A stretch of 64,000 nt of DNA from Scheffersomyces stipitis CBS 6054 (GCF_000209165.1 NC_009046.1:1550001-1614000); one strand, 5' to 3'; counted from the stretch's first letter, positions 1-11,352 are shown. The notes: generated by a model not told the origin, from the sequence alone. Made by a program: numbers and translations.

Positions 1-1
1 A

Positions 2-3000
2 GAACTTGTTCAATCATTTTGTGTTGCATTATCTTCACCAAATAATCCGCCAGAGATTCATCAGATCTTGTTAAACTTGGCTGAATTCATGGAACACGAT
101 GATAAATCGCTACCTATAGCGATCACTACTTTAGGCCAGTATGCTCAACGTTGCCATGCTTTTGCCAAGGCATTGCATTATAAGGAACTTGAGTTCTACG
201 AAGAGCCAACGACGCCTACCATTGAGTCATTGATCAGTATCAATAACCAATTGCAACAGTCAGACGCAGCAATCGGTATTTTGAAGCATGCTCAATTGCA
301 CCACGACCTCCAATTAAAGGAAACATGGTATGAGAAGTTGCAGCGTTGGGATGATGCTCTCAGAGCGTATAATGAACGTGAGAAGCATGAGCCTAACAAC
401 ATGGAAATAACCATGGGTAAGATGAGATGTTTACACGCGTTGGGAGAGTGGGAACAGTTATCTGAATTAGCACGCAGTAAATGGGACGACTCATCCAGTG
501 ACATCAAGAGAAGTGTAGCACCATTAGCAGCAGCTGCTTCTTGGGGTTTGGGCCAATGGGATCGTATGGATTCTTGTATCAAGGTAATGAAGTCTGAGTC
601 TCCTGATAAGGCTTTCTTCAACGCCATCTTGTCTCTACACAGAAACAACTTCGAAGATGCATCCAATCATATCTCGAAAGCTAGGGATTTGCTTGTTACT
701 GAAATTACTGCATTGGTCAGTGAAAGTTATAACAGAGCATATGGCGTGGTAGTCAGAGTCCAAATGTTAGCTGAATTGGAAGAAATCATTAAGTATAAGT
801 GCCTACCACAGGGTTCGGAAAAGAGAGCTGTTATGAGAAAGACTTGGAATACGAGACTCTTAGGATGTCAGCGTAATGTAGATATTTGGCAAAGAATGTT
901 GAAGGTGAGAGCTCTAGTTATCAAGCCAAAGCAAGATATGGACATGTGGATCAAATTTGCCAACTTGTGCCGTAAATCTGGAAGATTGAATTTGGCAGAA
1001 AAGTCCTTGAATTCCTTGTTAGAAGAGGGATCTCCAGAGAACCCTTCCAGGGCTCCACCACAAGTAGTTTATGCTCAGCTTAAGTATATGTGGGCTAAAG
1101 GACAACAGAAGGAAGCTTTACGACACTTAGTTGATTTCACGACCAGAATGTCTCAAGATCTCGGATTGAATCCAAACGATTTGATCACCCAACCTTTGCC
1201 GTCTGAAGGCCCAGGTATTCCTAAACATGTAGAGGAATATACCAAGTTGTTAGCACGTTGTTTCCTTAAGCAGGGTGAATGGCAGATTGCCTTAAATAAC
1301 AACTGGCGTACTGAGACCTCTGAGATCATTTTAGGTGCCTATCTTTTAGCCACTCATTTCGACAACAAGTGGTATAAGGCATGGCATAATTGGGCTCTTG
1401 CCAATTTTGAGGTTATCTCTGTTTACACTACTCAAAGCAATACTTCTTCTAGCGCTGGTAACAGCAATTTCGGAAGTCAAGGTGACATTGTAGAGCAAAA
1501 CGATCAAATCAAGCTTTCCTCTGCACAAGAGACTGGGGCAAATCCAAAATTACAACCAGCAAATATGATTCCTATGGAAGCAGTGCAGAGACATGTTATT
1601 CCTTCCATTAAGGGTTTCTTCCATTCTATTGCGTTGTCAAGTTCTAACTCATTGCAAGATATGTTGAGATTACTCACGTTGTGGTTCAAGTTTGGAGGCA
1701 TTCCTGAAGCAGCTCAGGCAATGACTGAGGGCTTCAACATGGTTAAAATTGACAACTGGTTAGAAGTTGTTCCCCAACTTATCTCGCGTATCCATCAACC
1801 AAATCAAATTGTGAGTAGGTCGTTATTTGGCTTGCTCGCTGATTTGGGTAAGGCTCATCCACAAGCATTGGTGTATCCTTTAGCTGTTGCCGTTACCTCT
1901 GAGTCGGTTAACAGAAAAATGGCTGCTGAGTCGATCATAGAGAAAATGCGTCTTCATTCATCTAACTTGGTTGATCAGGCTGAGTTGGTCTCTCACGAAT
2001 TGATCAGAGTGGCGGTCTTGTGGTTAGAACAGTGGTATGAAGGTTTAGAAGATGCTTCCAGGCTATTCTTTGGTGAACATAATACTGAGAAGATGTTCGA
2101 AGTTCTTGAACCTTTACATCAGATGTTAGCGAAAGGACCTGAAACAATGAGAGAATCTTCGTTTGCTACGGCTTTTGGAAGGGAATTGGCAGATGCCTAT
2201 GAATGGGTGTTGAATTTCCGCAGAACTAAAGATATCACTAATTTGAACCAAGCATGGGACATTTACTATAATGTTTTCAGAAGAATCAGTAGGCAGTTAC
2301 CACAATTGCAAAGTTTGGAATTACAATACGTTTCTCCAAAATTAGAATCTGCTAACAACTTGGACTTAGCCGTTCCAGGTACTTATCAAGCAGGCAAGCC
2401 TGTCATTAGAATCATGGGATTTAATCCTACATTCTCGGTTATCTCTTCGAAACAAAGACCAAGAAAGGTTACCTGTGGCGGTAGCGATGGTAAAGACTAC
2501 TTTTATGCCTTGAAGGGGCACGAAGACATCAGACAGGATAACTTGGTTATGCAATTGTTTGGTTTGGTGAATACTTTGTTGGTCAACGATCCAGAGTGTT
2601 TTAAGAGACACTTAGATATCCAGCAATACCCTGCAATTCCGTTGTCGCCTAAGGTGGGTTTATTGGGTTGGGTACCTAACAGTGACACTTTCCATGTGTT
2701 GATCAGAGAATACAGAGAATCTAGAAAGATCTTATTGAATATTGAACACAGAATTATGTTGCAAATGGCTCCTGATTACGACAGCCTAACTTTGCTACAG
2801 AAGGTGGAGGTATTCACAGGAGCATTGGATAACACAAGAGGACAAGACTTGTACAAGGTATTGTGGTTAAAATCGAAATCTTCTGAGGCTTGGTTAGACC
2901 GTCGTACGACTTATACACGTTCGTTGGCAGTAATGTCTATGGTTGGTTATATTTTGGGATTGGGAGACCGTCATCCCTCAAACTTGATGCTTGACAGAAT

Positions 3001-3556
3001 CACTGGTAAGGTTGTTCATATCGATTTTGGTGATTGTTTCGAAGCTGCTATTCTCAGAGAAAAGTATCCAGAGAAGGTTCCTTTCAGATTGACTAGAATG
3101 CTTAATTATGCTATGGAAGTAAGTGGAATTGAAGGATCGTTTAGAATAACATGTGAACATGTGATGAGAGTCTTGAGGGATAACAAAGAGTCCTTGATGG
3201 CTATCTTGGAAGCCTTTGCCTATGATCCATTGATCAACTGGGGGTTCGATTTCCCCACCAAAGCTGTAGCTGAAGCAACTGGTATCAAGGTTCCTCAGGT
3301 TAATGCAGCTGAGATGTTAAGAAGGGGACAGATTGATGAGCAGGAAGCTGCCAAATTACAAAGACAGAATGAGGTTGAAATCAGAAATGCCAGAGCTGCT
3401 TTAGTATTGAAGAGAATTACAGACAAGTTAACTGGAAATGATATAAAGAGACTCAAAGGATTAGATGTTCCTACACAAGTGGACAAATTGATTCAACAAG
3501 CCACCAGCGTTGAAAACTTGTGCCAACATTACATTGGCTGGTGTTCATTCTGGTAG
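2..3556 (+). CDS. TOR1: TOR serine/threonine kinase (PIKK), C-terminal part, 5' truncated by window edge
   Basis: This is the catalytic half of target of rapamycin, the nutrient-responsive growth kinase of TORC1/TORC2. The frame is open from base 2, so the N-terminal HEAT repeats lie outside the window. In order I see the FAT region (to about base 1900), the FRB segment around 2000-2290 (with the ASRLFF stretch near 2055 holding the serine that, by family knowledge, confers rapamycin resistance when changed), the kinase domain (GLRD-type loop GDRHPSN at 2962-2982, metal-binding HIDFGD at 3017-3034), and the FATC tail ending in CSFW at the stop. Nothing is broken. I found no in-frame CTG codon in it. 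It converges on RCL1 with about 130 bases between stops. One TOR gene is seen here; whether the genome has a second copy cannot be told, so TOR1 is a family label. Confidence 0.96.
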   Translation, partial: ELVQSFCVALSSPNNPPEIHQILLNLAEFMEHDDKSLPIAITTLGQYAQRCHAFAKALHYKELEFYEEPTTPTIESLISINNQLQQSDAAIGILKHAQLHHDLQLKETWYEKLQRWDDALRAYNEREKHEPNNMEITMGKMRCLHALGEWEQLSELARSKWDDSSSDIKRSVAPLAAAASWGLGQWDRMDSCIKVMKSESPDKAFFNAILSLHRNNFEDASNHISKARDLLVTEITALVSESYNRAYGVVVRVQMLAELEEIIKYKCLPQGSEKRAVMRKTWNTRLLGCQRNVDIWQRMLKVRALVIKPKQDMDMWIKFANLCRKSGRLNLAEKSLNSLLEEGSPENPSRAPPQVVYAQLKYMWAKGQQKEALRHLVDFTTRMSQDLGLNPNDLITQPLPSEGPGIPKHVEEYTKLLARCFLKQGEWQIALNNNWRTETSEIILGAYLLATHFDNKWYKAWHNWALANFEVISVYTTQSNTSSSAGNSNFGSQGDIVEQNDQIKLSSAQETGANPKLQPANMIPMEAVQRHVIPSIKGFFHSIALSSSNSLQDMLRLLTLWFKFGGIPEAAQAMTEGFNMVKIDNWLEVVPQLISRIHQPNQIVSRSLFGLLADLGKAHPQALVYPLAVAVTSESVNRKMAAESIIEKMRLHSSNLVDQAELVSHELIRVAVLWLEQWYEGLEDASRLFFGEHNTEKMFEVLEPLHQMLAKGPETMRESSFATAFGRELADAYEWVLNFRRTKDITNLNQAWDIYYNVFRRISRQLPQLQSLELQYVSPKLESANNLDLAVPGTYQAGKPVIRIMGFNPTFSVISSKQRPRKVTCGGSDGKDYFYALKGHEDIRQDNLVMQLFGLVNTLLVNDPECFKRHLDIQQYPAIPLSPKVGLLGWVPNSDTFHVLIREYRESRKILLNIEHRIMLQMAPDYDSLTLLQKVEVFTGALDNTRGQDLYKVLWLKSKSSEAWLDRRTTYTRSLAVMSMVGYILGLGDRHPSNLMLDRITGKVVHIDFGDCFEAAILREKYPEKVPFRLTRMLNYAMEVSGIEGSFRITCEHVMRVLRDNKESLMAILEAFAYDPLINWGFDFPTKAVAEATGIKVPQVNAAEMLRRGQIDEQEAAKLQRQNEVEIRNARAALVLKRITDKLTGNDIKRLKGLDVPTQVDKLIQQATSVENLCQHYIGWCSFW

Positions 3557-3686
3557 ACACTTTAGTTACGTTACTGTTATAGACCAAAATATATATTATG
3601 ATCTAGTCTATGGACTCTATATTATGATGTTATGACTAAAGATGATGATAGTCAGGAAAATAATGCTGACAATGACGTTACTAAGC

Positions 3687-4784
3687 TTAAGCTATCTTCT
3701 TGGAGGCACTGGTGAACCCAATACCCTTAATGGACATGGTGAGTATGTTTTCTTCGCCAGGTTCATCAGTTGGTTTCAACAACACTTCTGTACCCATGAT
3801 TTCTTTAATATCACGAACTATGTGAACAAAATTTTCGTCGATTTGCTGAGTGTGAACCTTCAATCTTCCGATATCTTCTTTGCTGATAGTCATGAACACC
3901 AAAGCTAACATCAACTGATTTCTGCCAACTACAGCACTGTGAGTGAGCTCTTCCAAAAGATTGAAGGCTACTTTTTCACCTAAATCTTCTGGAAGCATGG
4001 CGGCAGCACCTACACCTTCAGCTATAATTCTCCAACCCTTCTTCAGCTCAGCTACTAAGGTAACTCCAAAGCCTGGAGACTTGCCGGAGTTTTCTCCTCT
4101 CCATACATCTGCAGTGATGTTGACTTCTACACCCGTGGGTCTTAAGACCTTTCTGGCAGAATCAATGATTCTGTTCACTATGGAAGGAGAAACTCTGGTA
4201 CAGTAAGCAACACCTCTGATGGCAGAAAACTTTGGAATATCTACGGCATGCATTGTGAGAGGTTGGGGAATGAGCGAGTTGCACATTAAGTGTACTTCAC
4301 CTCCTCCCAAAGGTGCGGAACCTCTCTTGAGGATATGTAAAGATACTTCTCTGACTCCGAACTTTTCCATTATCGGTATCAAGCCCCATTTGATAGATTC
4401 GGGTGTGGCATCGTTGGTCTTTTCGCTAGCAGTTACGCCCTTGAAAATAATGGAAAACTTCTTCTTAGAAAAGGGAGCCAAATAAAGCATGGGTTCTACA
4501 AAATATCCAACAGGCTTATTGGCAGGGCAGTTGTGCACCAATTCCCCACCAATGATGATTCCCGGACGATATATTATGGTAGTACCAGTGTAGGAAATTT
4601 CTATGTGAGAACCATTGGTAACGGCTTCAAGCAATCTTAAGAAGGACACTTCGTGGTCTCTGAGACCCGGATTGACATCTTGTGATCTGATCTTGGAAAT
4701 CTTGATGGCTTTTCCAGAAAGAGTCGAGAGAATTAACCGCAAACGGAAATTTCTATGACCCTCGAACGCTATTGGTGAGGACAT
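3687..4784 (-). CDS. RCL1: RNA 3'-phosphate cyclase-like protein, pre-rRNA processing
   Basis: Rcl1 is a nucleolar SSU-processome factor that works with the GTPase Bms1 in early 18S rRNA processing. The 365-residue protein matches the family in length and in its start (FEGHRNFRLRLILSTLSG) and shows the cyclase fold signatures such as RPGIIIGG near residue 75 and the GGGEVHL stretch in the middle. Family members of this branch lack the catalytic histidine of true RNA cyclases and do not cyclise RNA. The start at the first ATG agrees with homologues. An adjacent RRPE and PAC pair lies about 110 bases upstream, which is the usual ribosome-biogenesis control signature. Confidence 0.95.
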   Translation of the reverse strand: MSSPIAFEGHRNFRLRLILSTLSGKAIKISKIRSQDVNPGLRDHEVSFLRLLEAVTNGSHIEISYTGTTIIYRPGIIIGGELVHNCPANKPVGYFVEPMLYLAPFSKKKFSIIFKGVTASEKTNDATPESIKWGLIPIMEKFGVREVSLHILKRGSAPLGGGEVHLMCNSLIPQPLTMHAVDIPKFSAIRGVAYCTRVSPSIVNRIIDSARKVLRPTGVEVNITADVWRGENSGKSPGFGVTLVAELKKGWRIIAEGVGAAAMLPEDLGEKVAFNLLEELTHSAVVGRNQLMLALVFMTISKEDIGRLKVHTQQIDENFVHIVRDIKEIMGTEVLLKPTDEPGEENILTMSIKGIGFTSASKKIA

Positions 4785-5323
4785 GCTTTGAGTGATATGA
4801 TTCTGGAGAATTTAGAGGAAATGCAATCAATACTCAAGAAGAAATGGCATTTATGAAGAATCTGAGTAAAGAATGAATACAAGAAGAGAAGCTCATCTTG
4901 AAAAATTTCGACCGTGATCAAAGTCATGTGACACATAGATTAAATCTATACTGAATTATGTAGCAGTCTAGTACATGAAAGTAACGTTAAATAACAGGAT
5001 TGAGGAAGGACATTCTAGGGAATGTACTACAAATTGCCCCTAAAAGTGCCTATATGAAGATATTCTCTCTTTTACGGTCCTCTCTTTTCTGATTGTTCTT
5101 TGGGCTACTCTCATATTAAATCTAGAAATCTTCATTCAGGCCTCACTCTCCTTTTTTCGCGTGCACTGGCGAAGTACTGGCCTCATAGTTAACGAATTGT
5201 ACAAATTCAATAACATAAATTCCATAATTCTGTTCAATCTCTAACTTCATTTTCTTTCTTCAACCTTTTCCATACTCATATTCTTTCTTTTTTCTAGCTT
5301 GTACATTCCATCATCACATAATA
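4785..5323. other. Divergent promoter region RCL1/TAF4
   Basis: This 539-base spacer holds the PAC-RRPE pair on the RCL1 side and pyrimidine-rich tracts (CTCTCTTTT, TTTCTTTC) on the TAF4 side, typical of yeast 5' leaders. No ORF or RNA gene is supported. Confidence 0.6.
4891..4908. promoter_or_regulatory. PAC (GCTCATC) and RRPE (TGAAAAATTT) pair in the RCL1 promoter
   Basis: GCTCATC at 4891-4897 is the reverse of the PAC core GATGAG(C), and TGAAAAATTT at 4899-4908 matches the rRNA-processing element. They are one base apart and 107-124 bases upstream of the RCL1 start. In yeasts these elements (bound by Dot6/Tod6 and Stb3) control ribosome-biogenesis genes, which fits RCL1. Confidence 0.75.
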
Positions 5324-6931
5324 ATGTCGGAAGACAATGCAATGAAGCGGCCAGCGTCAGATTCTGAGCTGAGTCTGAAGAAACCCAAACTAGACCACGA
5401 CGAAAATGATCAACTCAATGATTTGTTCGCCGATACACTTCCAGACTTTGACAGTAAACATCACGCTAACGAGCATGGCGAGGATCTTCATAGCAATCCC
5501 CTTGACTTCGGCACAGATCCTCTAGCCATTGATTTCGACAACATACCCTCGAACCTTCTTGAAGCACTTCCAGCTGCTACAGACAATATCAACAATACAA
5601 GCAACAGTAACAACAGTAACAACGATATCAATAATAATAACAGCATTAGTAATAGTAACAATATCAATAACGTCAATGTGACCAGTAATATATCAGGTTC
5701 TGGTTCTGGTTCTGGTCCACTTTCTTCAAATGTACGAGCCACTCCTAATGCCACAACTTCTTCCTCTTCATCCTTCGGAAAGTCAGCATCTCCACTCGAT
5801 GGCAAACTAACGGAAAAACAGTCGGTCACCCCCATTAAGACAGAAGTACGTGAAGGTGATTCGTTGTTGTCTTCTTCTGTTGTCAATAGACCTTTGGGTC
5901 CTTCCACAGCAGTTCATTCTTCGACAACTGTACCAACAACTTCGATATCTAGTGGTAACCTTGCAGGACAGGTTCCTGCGCCAGTTCTGAGCGTTTCTGC
6001 CATTCAGTTCCCTCAAAGCACATTCCAGCAGAATAGAGACTTGCCACCTGTTAGTTCGGCGTCTTTGGCTGATACCAAAGAAAAACAGCTTGATCCCAGT
6101 AAGTTGAACGACGCCATTGCTGCTGCTGGTGTCGATATCCAGCGAGAGGAAGAATTGTTGACCATACAGCAGACTCGTACTACTGATGTTTCCAGAGATC
6201 TTAGGCAGTTTTTGAGATCTTCGAAACCCCCAGCATTCTTGAATCCGTACCATGTAGCATCTTTCATGAATAGAGTGGCCCGTGAGAATGGAGTCCAGCA
6301 AAACTTTCTTCAGGACGGCGACCTCTTAGAGCTCATGTCAGCTCTGTGCGAAATGTGGTTGTCGTCCATTTTGGGTAAGACCGTCTTGTTGTCGCGCCAT
6401 CGTCGTCGTGGTATTCCACAGCCTACGAATGCCAAAAACGGTAAAAAAGCGTCTAGCAACGCCAATTCAGCTCCAAGATCTGAATTGTCAAAGGAGTTGA
6501 GAAACTTGGCAGTTAGACAGAAAGAGCTAGAAGAAAGAAGAATCAGCAAGAGAATAATGTTGGGTTTGGAAAAAAATGGTGCGGATCCTGATGGAGACCA
6601 AAACGGAGACTCCAAGGCTGGAGCTGAAGAGACTTTACACAGAGCTGCCAATGCCACAGCAGCCATGATGACTATGAAGACCGGTGTCAAGAAGTACTCA
6701 TGGATGACATCTACTTCGTCGGCTGGTGCTGATACTGCCAAGGCTGGCGCGGATACCGAAAAAGGAAAGCAGAGTGCTCTTTTGTCCGTGAGAGGTGACA
6801 ATGGCTTGAGATTTAGAGAAATCAGATCAGGCAACACCATCACCATGAAGGATATCTTGGGAGCTATTGAAGGCGAAAGAATGGGAACGCAGAGGGCCAT
6901 CATCAAAGGTTACGCCAAGTTGAAAGATTAA
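5324..6931 (+). CDS. TAF4: TFIID subunit TAF4
   Basis: Taf4 is a histone-fold subunit of the RNA polymerase II general factor TFIID, pairing with Taf12. The 535-residue protein has a long Ser/Asn-rich N-terminal half (poly-Asn around residues 88-120, a GSGSGSG run near 125), then the conserved region: LRQFLRSSKPPAF and GDLLELMSALCEMWL around residues 290-345, and the family's C-terminal block (MKDILGAIEGERMGTQ) just before the stop. It is longer than the S. cerevisiae protein (388 residues) because of the low-complexity N-terminus. Two CTG codons at residues 16 and 18 lie in a Ser/acidic patch and would be Ser in a CTG-clade yeast. Confidence 0.93.
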   Translation: MSEDNAMKRPASDSELSLKKPKLDHDENDQLNDLFADTLPDFDSKHHANEHGEDLHSNPLDFGTDPLAIDFDNIPSNLLEALPAATDNINNTSNSNNSNNDINNNNSISNSNNINNVNVTSNISGSGSGSGPLSSNVRATPNATTSSSSSFGKSASPLDGKLTEKQSVTPIKTEVREGDSLLSSSVVNRPLGPSTAVHSSTTVPTTSISSGNLAGQVPAPVLSVSAIQFPQSTFQQNRDLPPVSSASLADTKEKQLDPSKLNDAIAAAGVDIQREEELLTIQQTRTTDVSRDLRQFLRSSKPPAFLNPYHVASFMNRVARENGVQQNFLQDGDLLELMSALCEMWLSSILGKTVLLSRHRRRGIPQPTNAKNGKKASSNANSAPRSELSKELRNLAVRQKELEERRISKRIMLGLEKNGADPDGDQNGDSKAGAEETLHRAANATAAMMTMKTGVKKYSWMTSTSSAGADTAKAGADTEKGKQSALLSVRGDNGLRFREIRSGNTITMKDILGAIEGERMGTQRAIIKGYAKLKD

Positions 6932-7531
6932 CTGAATAGCTACAGAAATAGCATGCAAGATTACATATTCTAATACAAAAAGTCTAACTTAAATAACTTG
7001 GATTTGTAGTTGAGTGGTTTTGATAATATGACAAATGGGAACTGCCAGCTTTTCGTAATCGAAGAGCATTTGCGAAAAAAGACTTGGATACGAATATTTC
7101 AATTTCACCAAGACCCAATACTGCGACAATTATTACAATATTGTTGTTGTATTTTGTCAGTGGTAGTAGCATTCCCTGATCAGTACCAGGAGCTGAACCA
7201 AAATATTTCTATCTGCAGAGGTTGAAAAGTCCTTGCAGAAATCTTGTTTTAGCATGGCATTCTATTCTGCGCAAATATTACCAACCTCTCGAGTATATAT
7301 CTTAGGAATTCAGCAAAATTAGTGTCTCCTTTCTTATTCTTGCGTGTATCACCTAACTTTACAGAATACTAGATGAAACTCTTCTTACATTGTAGACTCC
7401 AGTTTATAGAGCTGCGAATTCTTAGCTACGACGGTTGCAAAATGGTCGTGCGCGGCAGATCACAACAAAAACATATAAACAAACACGATTTTCCACTCCT
7501 AAACAATTTTAATCCTTTTTTCTCTACAGCA
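6932..7531. other. Intergenic region TAF4 to YCS4
   Basis: 600 bases, AT-rich. An in-frame extension of the YCS4 frame begins at an ATG at 7373 but looks like untranslated leader (see YCS4). The other open stretches here start at non-ATG codons and resemble nothing. Confidence 0.5.
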
Positions 7532-10500
7532 ATGGATTTCAATTTGTCAGCATATTTCAACGCCTTTGACGTGGACAAAGAGTATACTGTCGATGTGGCG
7601 GATATAGACGGCAAACTCGAGAGTGTCACTAACTCTGTAGCCACTAGCCCCGACTGTCTCAACTACAACACTGACTTGTTTGAAGATGTCATAGAATTAA
7701 TCCACGGCTATCCTTCGCTTGAGGGAAAGCACCAGAAACAGCTAGCTTACCTCGTCACTTCCTCCTTCAATGCTATAGGTCACCAGTACAAAAGTGTTGT
7801 GGAGAGTGGCGACTTTGTAGATTCTCTTGATACGTGCAAGGCATCTCTAGAGAAATATGGCTACTTGACATTTGTACTAGCTAAGCATTTAAGCAAAGAA
7901 GACCATACGCGTGTTATTGGAAAGGGTAAAACAGCTGCGGGAACTCTTGCTCTTGCCAAATGGAAGTCCAACTGCGTCCAAGTCGAAGACTTTCTTACCT
8001 CAGTTGTCACAGTTTTAGATACAGACTTACTGAAGGTATTTGTCACTACGCCTGAAAGAGACTTGTTTGTAGAATTGTTCACCAGACCCATTATGAACTT
8101 GATGGAAAGCCCGGAAAGAATGAAAGTAGTCTCTATCAAGTTGCTCCTCTTCAGAGCCATCTCGCTAGCAGTCAAGTTCCATGGTCATTCCGTCATCATT
8201 CAGCATTCAATTATCCAGTGTCTTACCTACTACGTTCACTTACCTAATTATATGGCAGAGTTGCTTCACATATTATCGGAAGAGTACGACTATATGGTGC
8301 TTACAGAAGAAGTTCTTCGTGAAATTTCACAGACCCAGTTCAACTCCAATGATACCAATGGACCAAGGGCAGTGTCTGATTTCTTGATTAAACTCTCAGA
8401 ACTCAGTCCCAGATTGATTTTGAAGCAAATGTCTTGCACAGCACAGCTATTGGACAACAGTAATCAGACGTTGAGATGCTCTGTAGTCGAAGCGTGTGGC
8501 AATATTGTAGTTGACATCATCAAAAGCAGTGCAGAGTTGGAGGACGAAGATGGCCACAACGGTTCTCAGCAAGTGGATGGTCTTTTGGATCTTCTCCAAG
8601 AACGATTCTTGGATCAAAACCCCTATGTTAGAACGAAAGCTTTCCAGGCCATGACTAAGATTGTAGGTTTGAAAACCAAATTGACCGAACGAAGACAACT
8701 TTTAATCATGCTTGCAGTGCGGTCGCTCGATGATAGAAGTACGTTGGTGAGAAGAAACGCCATTAAATTGATATCACAGTTGGTCCTCACCCATCAGTTT
8801 ACTGCTGCTCATGGCTCTCAATTGGAGTACACATTCTGGAAAGCTCGTTTGGATGAAGCGGAAGCAGAGTTGGAGAGTTACTTGCCGTTATCACCGCAGA
8901 AGAGCAAGAAAAAGGTCCTTGCAGACGATATGGAAGCTACTGAAGGAGTTGATGAACCTGTAGAGAACGAAGAAGACGACTTTGAGGCTGAATCGAGTGT
9001 GGACCACGACGAACTCAATGTTTCCATGATAGAACAGGAACAAAACCTACCTGATAGAAATGTTCTTTTGAGAGCAAAGTTGAAAGTTGGTTATTACAAG
9101 GATGCCGTCGATTTCATCGAAGCAATTCAACACGGAACCGAAGCTGTGTCGCGATTGTTATTCTCCAGGAACAGGAATGAAGCTATAGATTCCATGAACT
9201 TCTTGGTTCTTGTAGACGCGTATGGAATTGAGAATTCTGGTGATGGAATTCGCCGTATGCTTCATTTGGTGTGGCTGAAAGGCTCATCAGATGAAGGGAA
9301 ATCTGTTCCATCTCATTTGATTGACTGTTACAAAGATTTATATTTGACTGCTCCAGCAAGTGCTAACAAGGTGGAAAAAGCAGCCTATATTGCGAAGAAC
9401 TTGATAAGTTTGACATTTCAAGCTTCTGTAGCAGATTTAGCATCCTTGGAGAAATTGCTAGGCATGATGTATTTGGACAAGTTGATCAGTCCCGAAGTGA
9501 TCCGTATTTTATGGCAAATCTATAATTATGATGGCTCGGATGAAACTCCTGAGCCCAGCACAGAACTGCGTCGTGGTTCAATCATTATTTTGGGTATGCT
9601 CGCTCTCGAAGATCATCAGATTGTTGTCAGAGGCTTGGATACCCTTTTGAATATTGGACTTGGCCAAAAAGGAAAAGACGATTTAATTTTGGCAAAGTAT
9701 ACTTGTGTTGCATTACAAAGAATTATTCCTCATTCGAGTAAAAAAAGTACAACCAATGTGAGAATTGCAAGAGAAGAAGAATTTATTGCGAAGTTAAAAG
9801 AAGTGATTTTATCATACAATGAAGAATCAGAATGGTATAGTGTAGCTGAACAAGCCATTGGTGCTATATTTCAAACAGCTGCACAACCTGAAGATGTATG
9901 TTCTGAAATTATCAAACAAAAAGCTATAGGTGTGTTCAAAGAGGTAAATGCTGGCGAGTCAAAGGTGATTGCCTTGTCTCAACTTTTGTTCGTTGTTGGA
10001 CACGTCGCAATCAAAACCATTGTTCACTTGGAAAAGTTAGAGGCTCAATTTAAGAAAAAGAAGCACGACGCTGAAGGTAAGAAAACGAATGCCAACAATG
10101 CCAATGACGAAGAAGAGAATGGAAATGAATTGGAAATGATTGGCGGTACCTCTGAAGATGATTTTGCTGATGCTGTGGCACATGTCAAAGAAAGGGAGCT
10201 TCTCTATGGAGAGAATTCTTTGCTTTCTCGATTTGGACCATTAGTAAAGGAAATTTGTGCCAACAACAAGAACTACGAGAATAGAACTTTGCAAAGGTCT
10301 GCCGTATTGTGTATGTCCAAATTGATGTGTGTTTCCTCTGTGTATTGTGAGGAGAATTTGCCATTATTGATTACAATTATGGAGAAGTCTGACGATCCTA
10401 TTACAAGATGTAACTGTGTTCTTGCCTTGGGAGATATGGCTGTCTGCTTCAACAATATCGTCGATGAAAGTACAGATTTTATCTACCGTCGTTTGACTGA

Positions 10501-10957
10501 TGAAAGTATGATGGTACAAAGAACATGTTTGATGACGGTGACGTTCTTGATATTGGCTGGACAAGTCAAGGTGAAGGGTCAATTGTCATCGATGGCAAAA
10601 TGTTTGGAGAATCCAGATCAAGGTATCAGCGACATGTGTAGATTATTCTTTGCCGAGTTGGCTACGAAGGACAATGCTATCTACAACGGTTTTATAGATA
10701 TCTTCAGTGGGTTGTCCAATGATGAGACGTTGTCCAAAGATGCCATGAAGCGAATCATCAAGTTTTTGTTGCAGTTTATAGATAAGGAAAGACACCAGAA
10801 GCAGTTAACCGAAAAGCTTCTTGTCAGATTGACCAAATGCCACGACGAAGCACAATGGAATGATTTGGCATTTGTGTTAACTACTATTCCGTATAAGAAC
10901 GAGAAGGTGACTGCAGCACTTGAGGATGGGTTCAAGTTGGTGCTGGCAAGACAATAG
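7532..10957 (+). CDS. YCS4: Condensin complex non-SMC subunit 1 (Cnd1/CAP-D2)
   Basis: Ycs4 is the HEAT-repeat subunit that links the Smc2-Smc4 ATPase to DNA for mitotic chromosome compaction and rDNA segregation. I chose the ATG at 7532 (protein MDFNLSAYF..., 1,141 residues) because the family begins with a similar FxLSxY motif and is of this length (S. cerevisiae 1,176). The frame stays open to an earlier ATG at 7373, adding 53 residues that look non-conserved. Visible landmarks are HEAT-type helices throughout, an acidic linker around 8930-9030, the Cnd1 stretch with NEAIDSMNFLVLVDAYGI near 9175-9230, a charged insert near 10050-10160, and the C-terminal Cnd1 domain. Confidence 0.95.
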   Translation: MDFNLSAYFNAFDVDKEYTVDVADIDGKLESVTNSVATSPDCLNYNTDLFEDVIELIHGYPSLEGKHQKQLAYLVTSSFNAIGHQYKSVVESGDFVDSLDTCKASLEKYGYLTFVLAKHLSKEDHTRVIGKGKTAAGTLALAKWKSNCVQVEDFLTSVVTVLDTDLLKVFVTTPERDLFVELFTRPIMNLMESPERMKVVSIKLLLFRAISLAVKFHGHSVIIQHSIIQCLTYYVHLPNYMAELLHILSEEYDYMVLTEEVLREISQTQFNSNDTNGPRAVSDFLIKLSELSPRLILKQMSCTAQLLDNSNQTLRCSVVEACGNIVVDIIKSSAELEDEDGHNGSQQVDGLLDLLQERFLDQNPYVRTKAFQAMTKIVGLKTKLTERRQLLIMLAVRSLDDRSTLVRRNAIKLISQLVLTHQFTAAHGSQLEYTFWKARLDEAEAELESYLPLSPQKSKKKVLADDMEATEGVDEPVENEEDDFEAESSVDHDELNVSMIEQEQNLPDRNVLLRAKLKVGYYKDAVDFIEAIQHGTEAVSRLLFSRNRNEAIDSMNFLVLVDAYGIENSGDGIRRMLHLVWLKGSSDEGKSVPSHLIDCYKDLYLTAPASANKVEKAAYIAKNLISLTFQASVADLASLEKLLGMMYLDKLISPEVIRILWQIYNYDGSDETPEPSTELRRGSIIILGMLALEDHQIVVRGLDTLLNIGLGQKGKDDLILAKYTCVALQRIIPHSSKKSTTNVRIAREEEFIAKLKEVILSYNEESEWYSVAEQAIGAIFQTAAQPEDVCSEIIKQKAIGVFKEVNAGESKVIALSQLLFVVGHVAIKTIVHLEKLEAQFKKKKHDAEGKKTNANNANDEEENGNELEMIGGTSEDDFADAVAHVKERELLYGENSLLSRFGPLVKEICANNKNYENRTLQRSAVLCMSKLMCVSSVYCEENLPLLITIMEKSDDPITRCNCVLALGDMAVCFNNIVDESTDFIYRRLTDESMMVQRTCLMTVTFLILAGQVKVKGQLSSMAKCLENPDQGISDMCRLFFAELATKDNAIYNGFIDIFSGLSNDETLSKDAMKRIIKFLLQFIDKERHQKQLTEKLLVRLTKCHDEAQWNDLAFVLTTIPYKNEKVTAALEDGFKLVLARQ

Positions 10958-11352
10958 ATACACAAAAAACTAGGTTACGAATTACGAATGTACGTATACA
11001 ATGTTAGTACAGGATAAGATCAAATAGATATGATCCTAGCTATATAGTGAACAGTAAGTGAATATAGAGATTAATAGATATCACAAAGATACTAGAATTT
11101 AGAGATTTTTTGATGAAATTTCTATCACGTTTAGCTCTTTCCAAGAACTGTTTTCTAAACGGGGGAGTTTCATGGATTCAAAATCTTGGTACCTTGGGGG
11201 TAATTTCCAGATCGGTATAATTGATTTGAATCACGTGATATGTATCGCTACCATAATTTTAGGTTCAGAGTTTACAAAGAGAGAACCCCCGATTTGTCAA
11301 GAACAGCACTTTCCTTTTCAATTCCAGCTTGCTTTGCCAGCATTTCTCTTCA
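10958..11352. other. Intergenic region YCS4 to ALE1
   Basis: 395 bases of AT-rich sequence with a CACGTGA element at 11232-11238 (a bHLH E-box core). No coding signal. The ALE1 frame is open upstream to a TTG at 11329, but the first in-frame ATG is 11353. Confidence 0.45.

Noticed and set aside
5488..5907. 139-codon minus-strand frame, Leu-rich
   Set aside because: Antisense shadow of the Asn/Ser repeats in TAF4; no independent signals.
7010..7225. 71-codon frame between TAF4 and YCS4
   Set aside because: Non-ATG start, Cys/Gln-rich random product.
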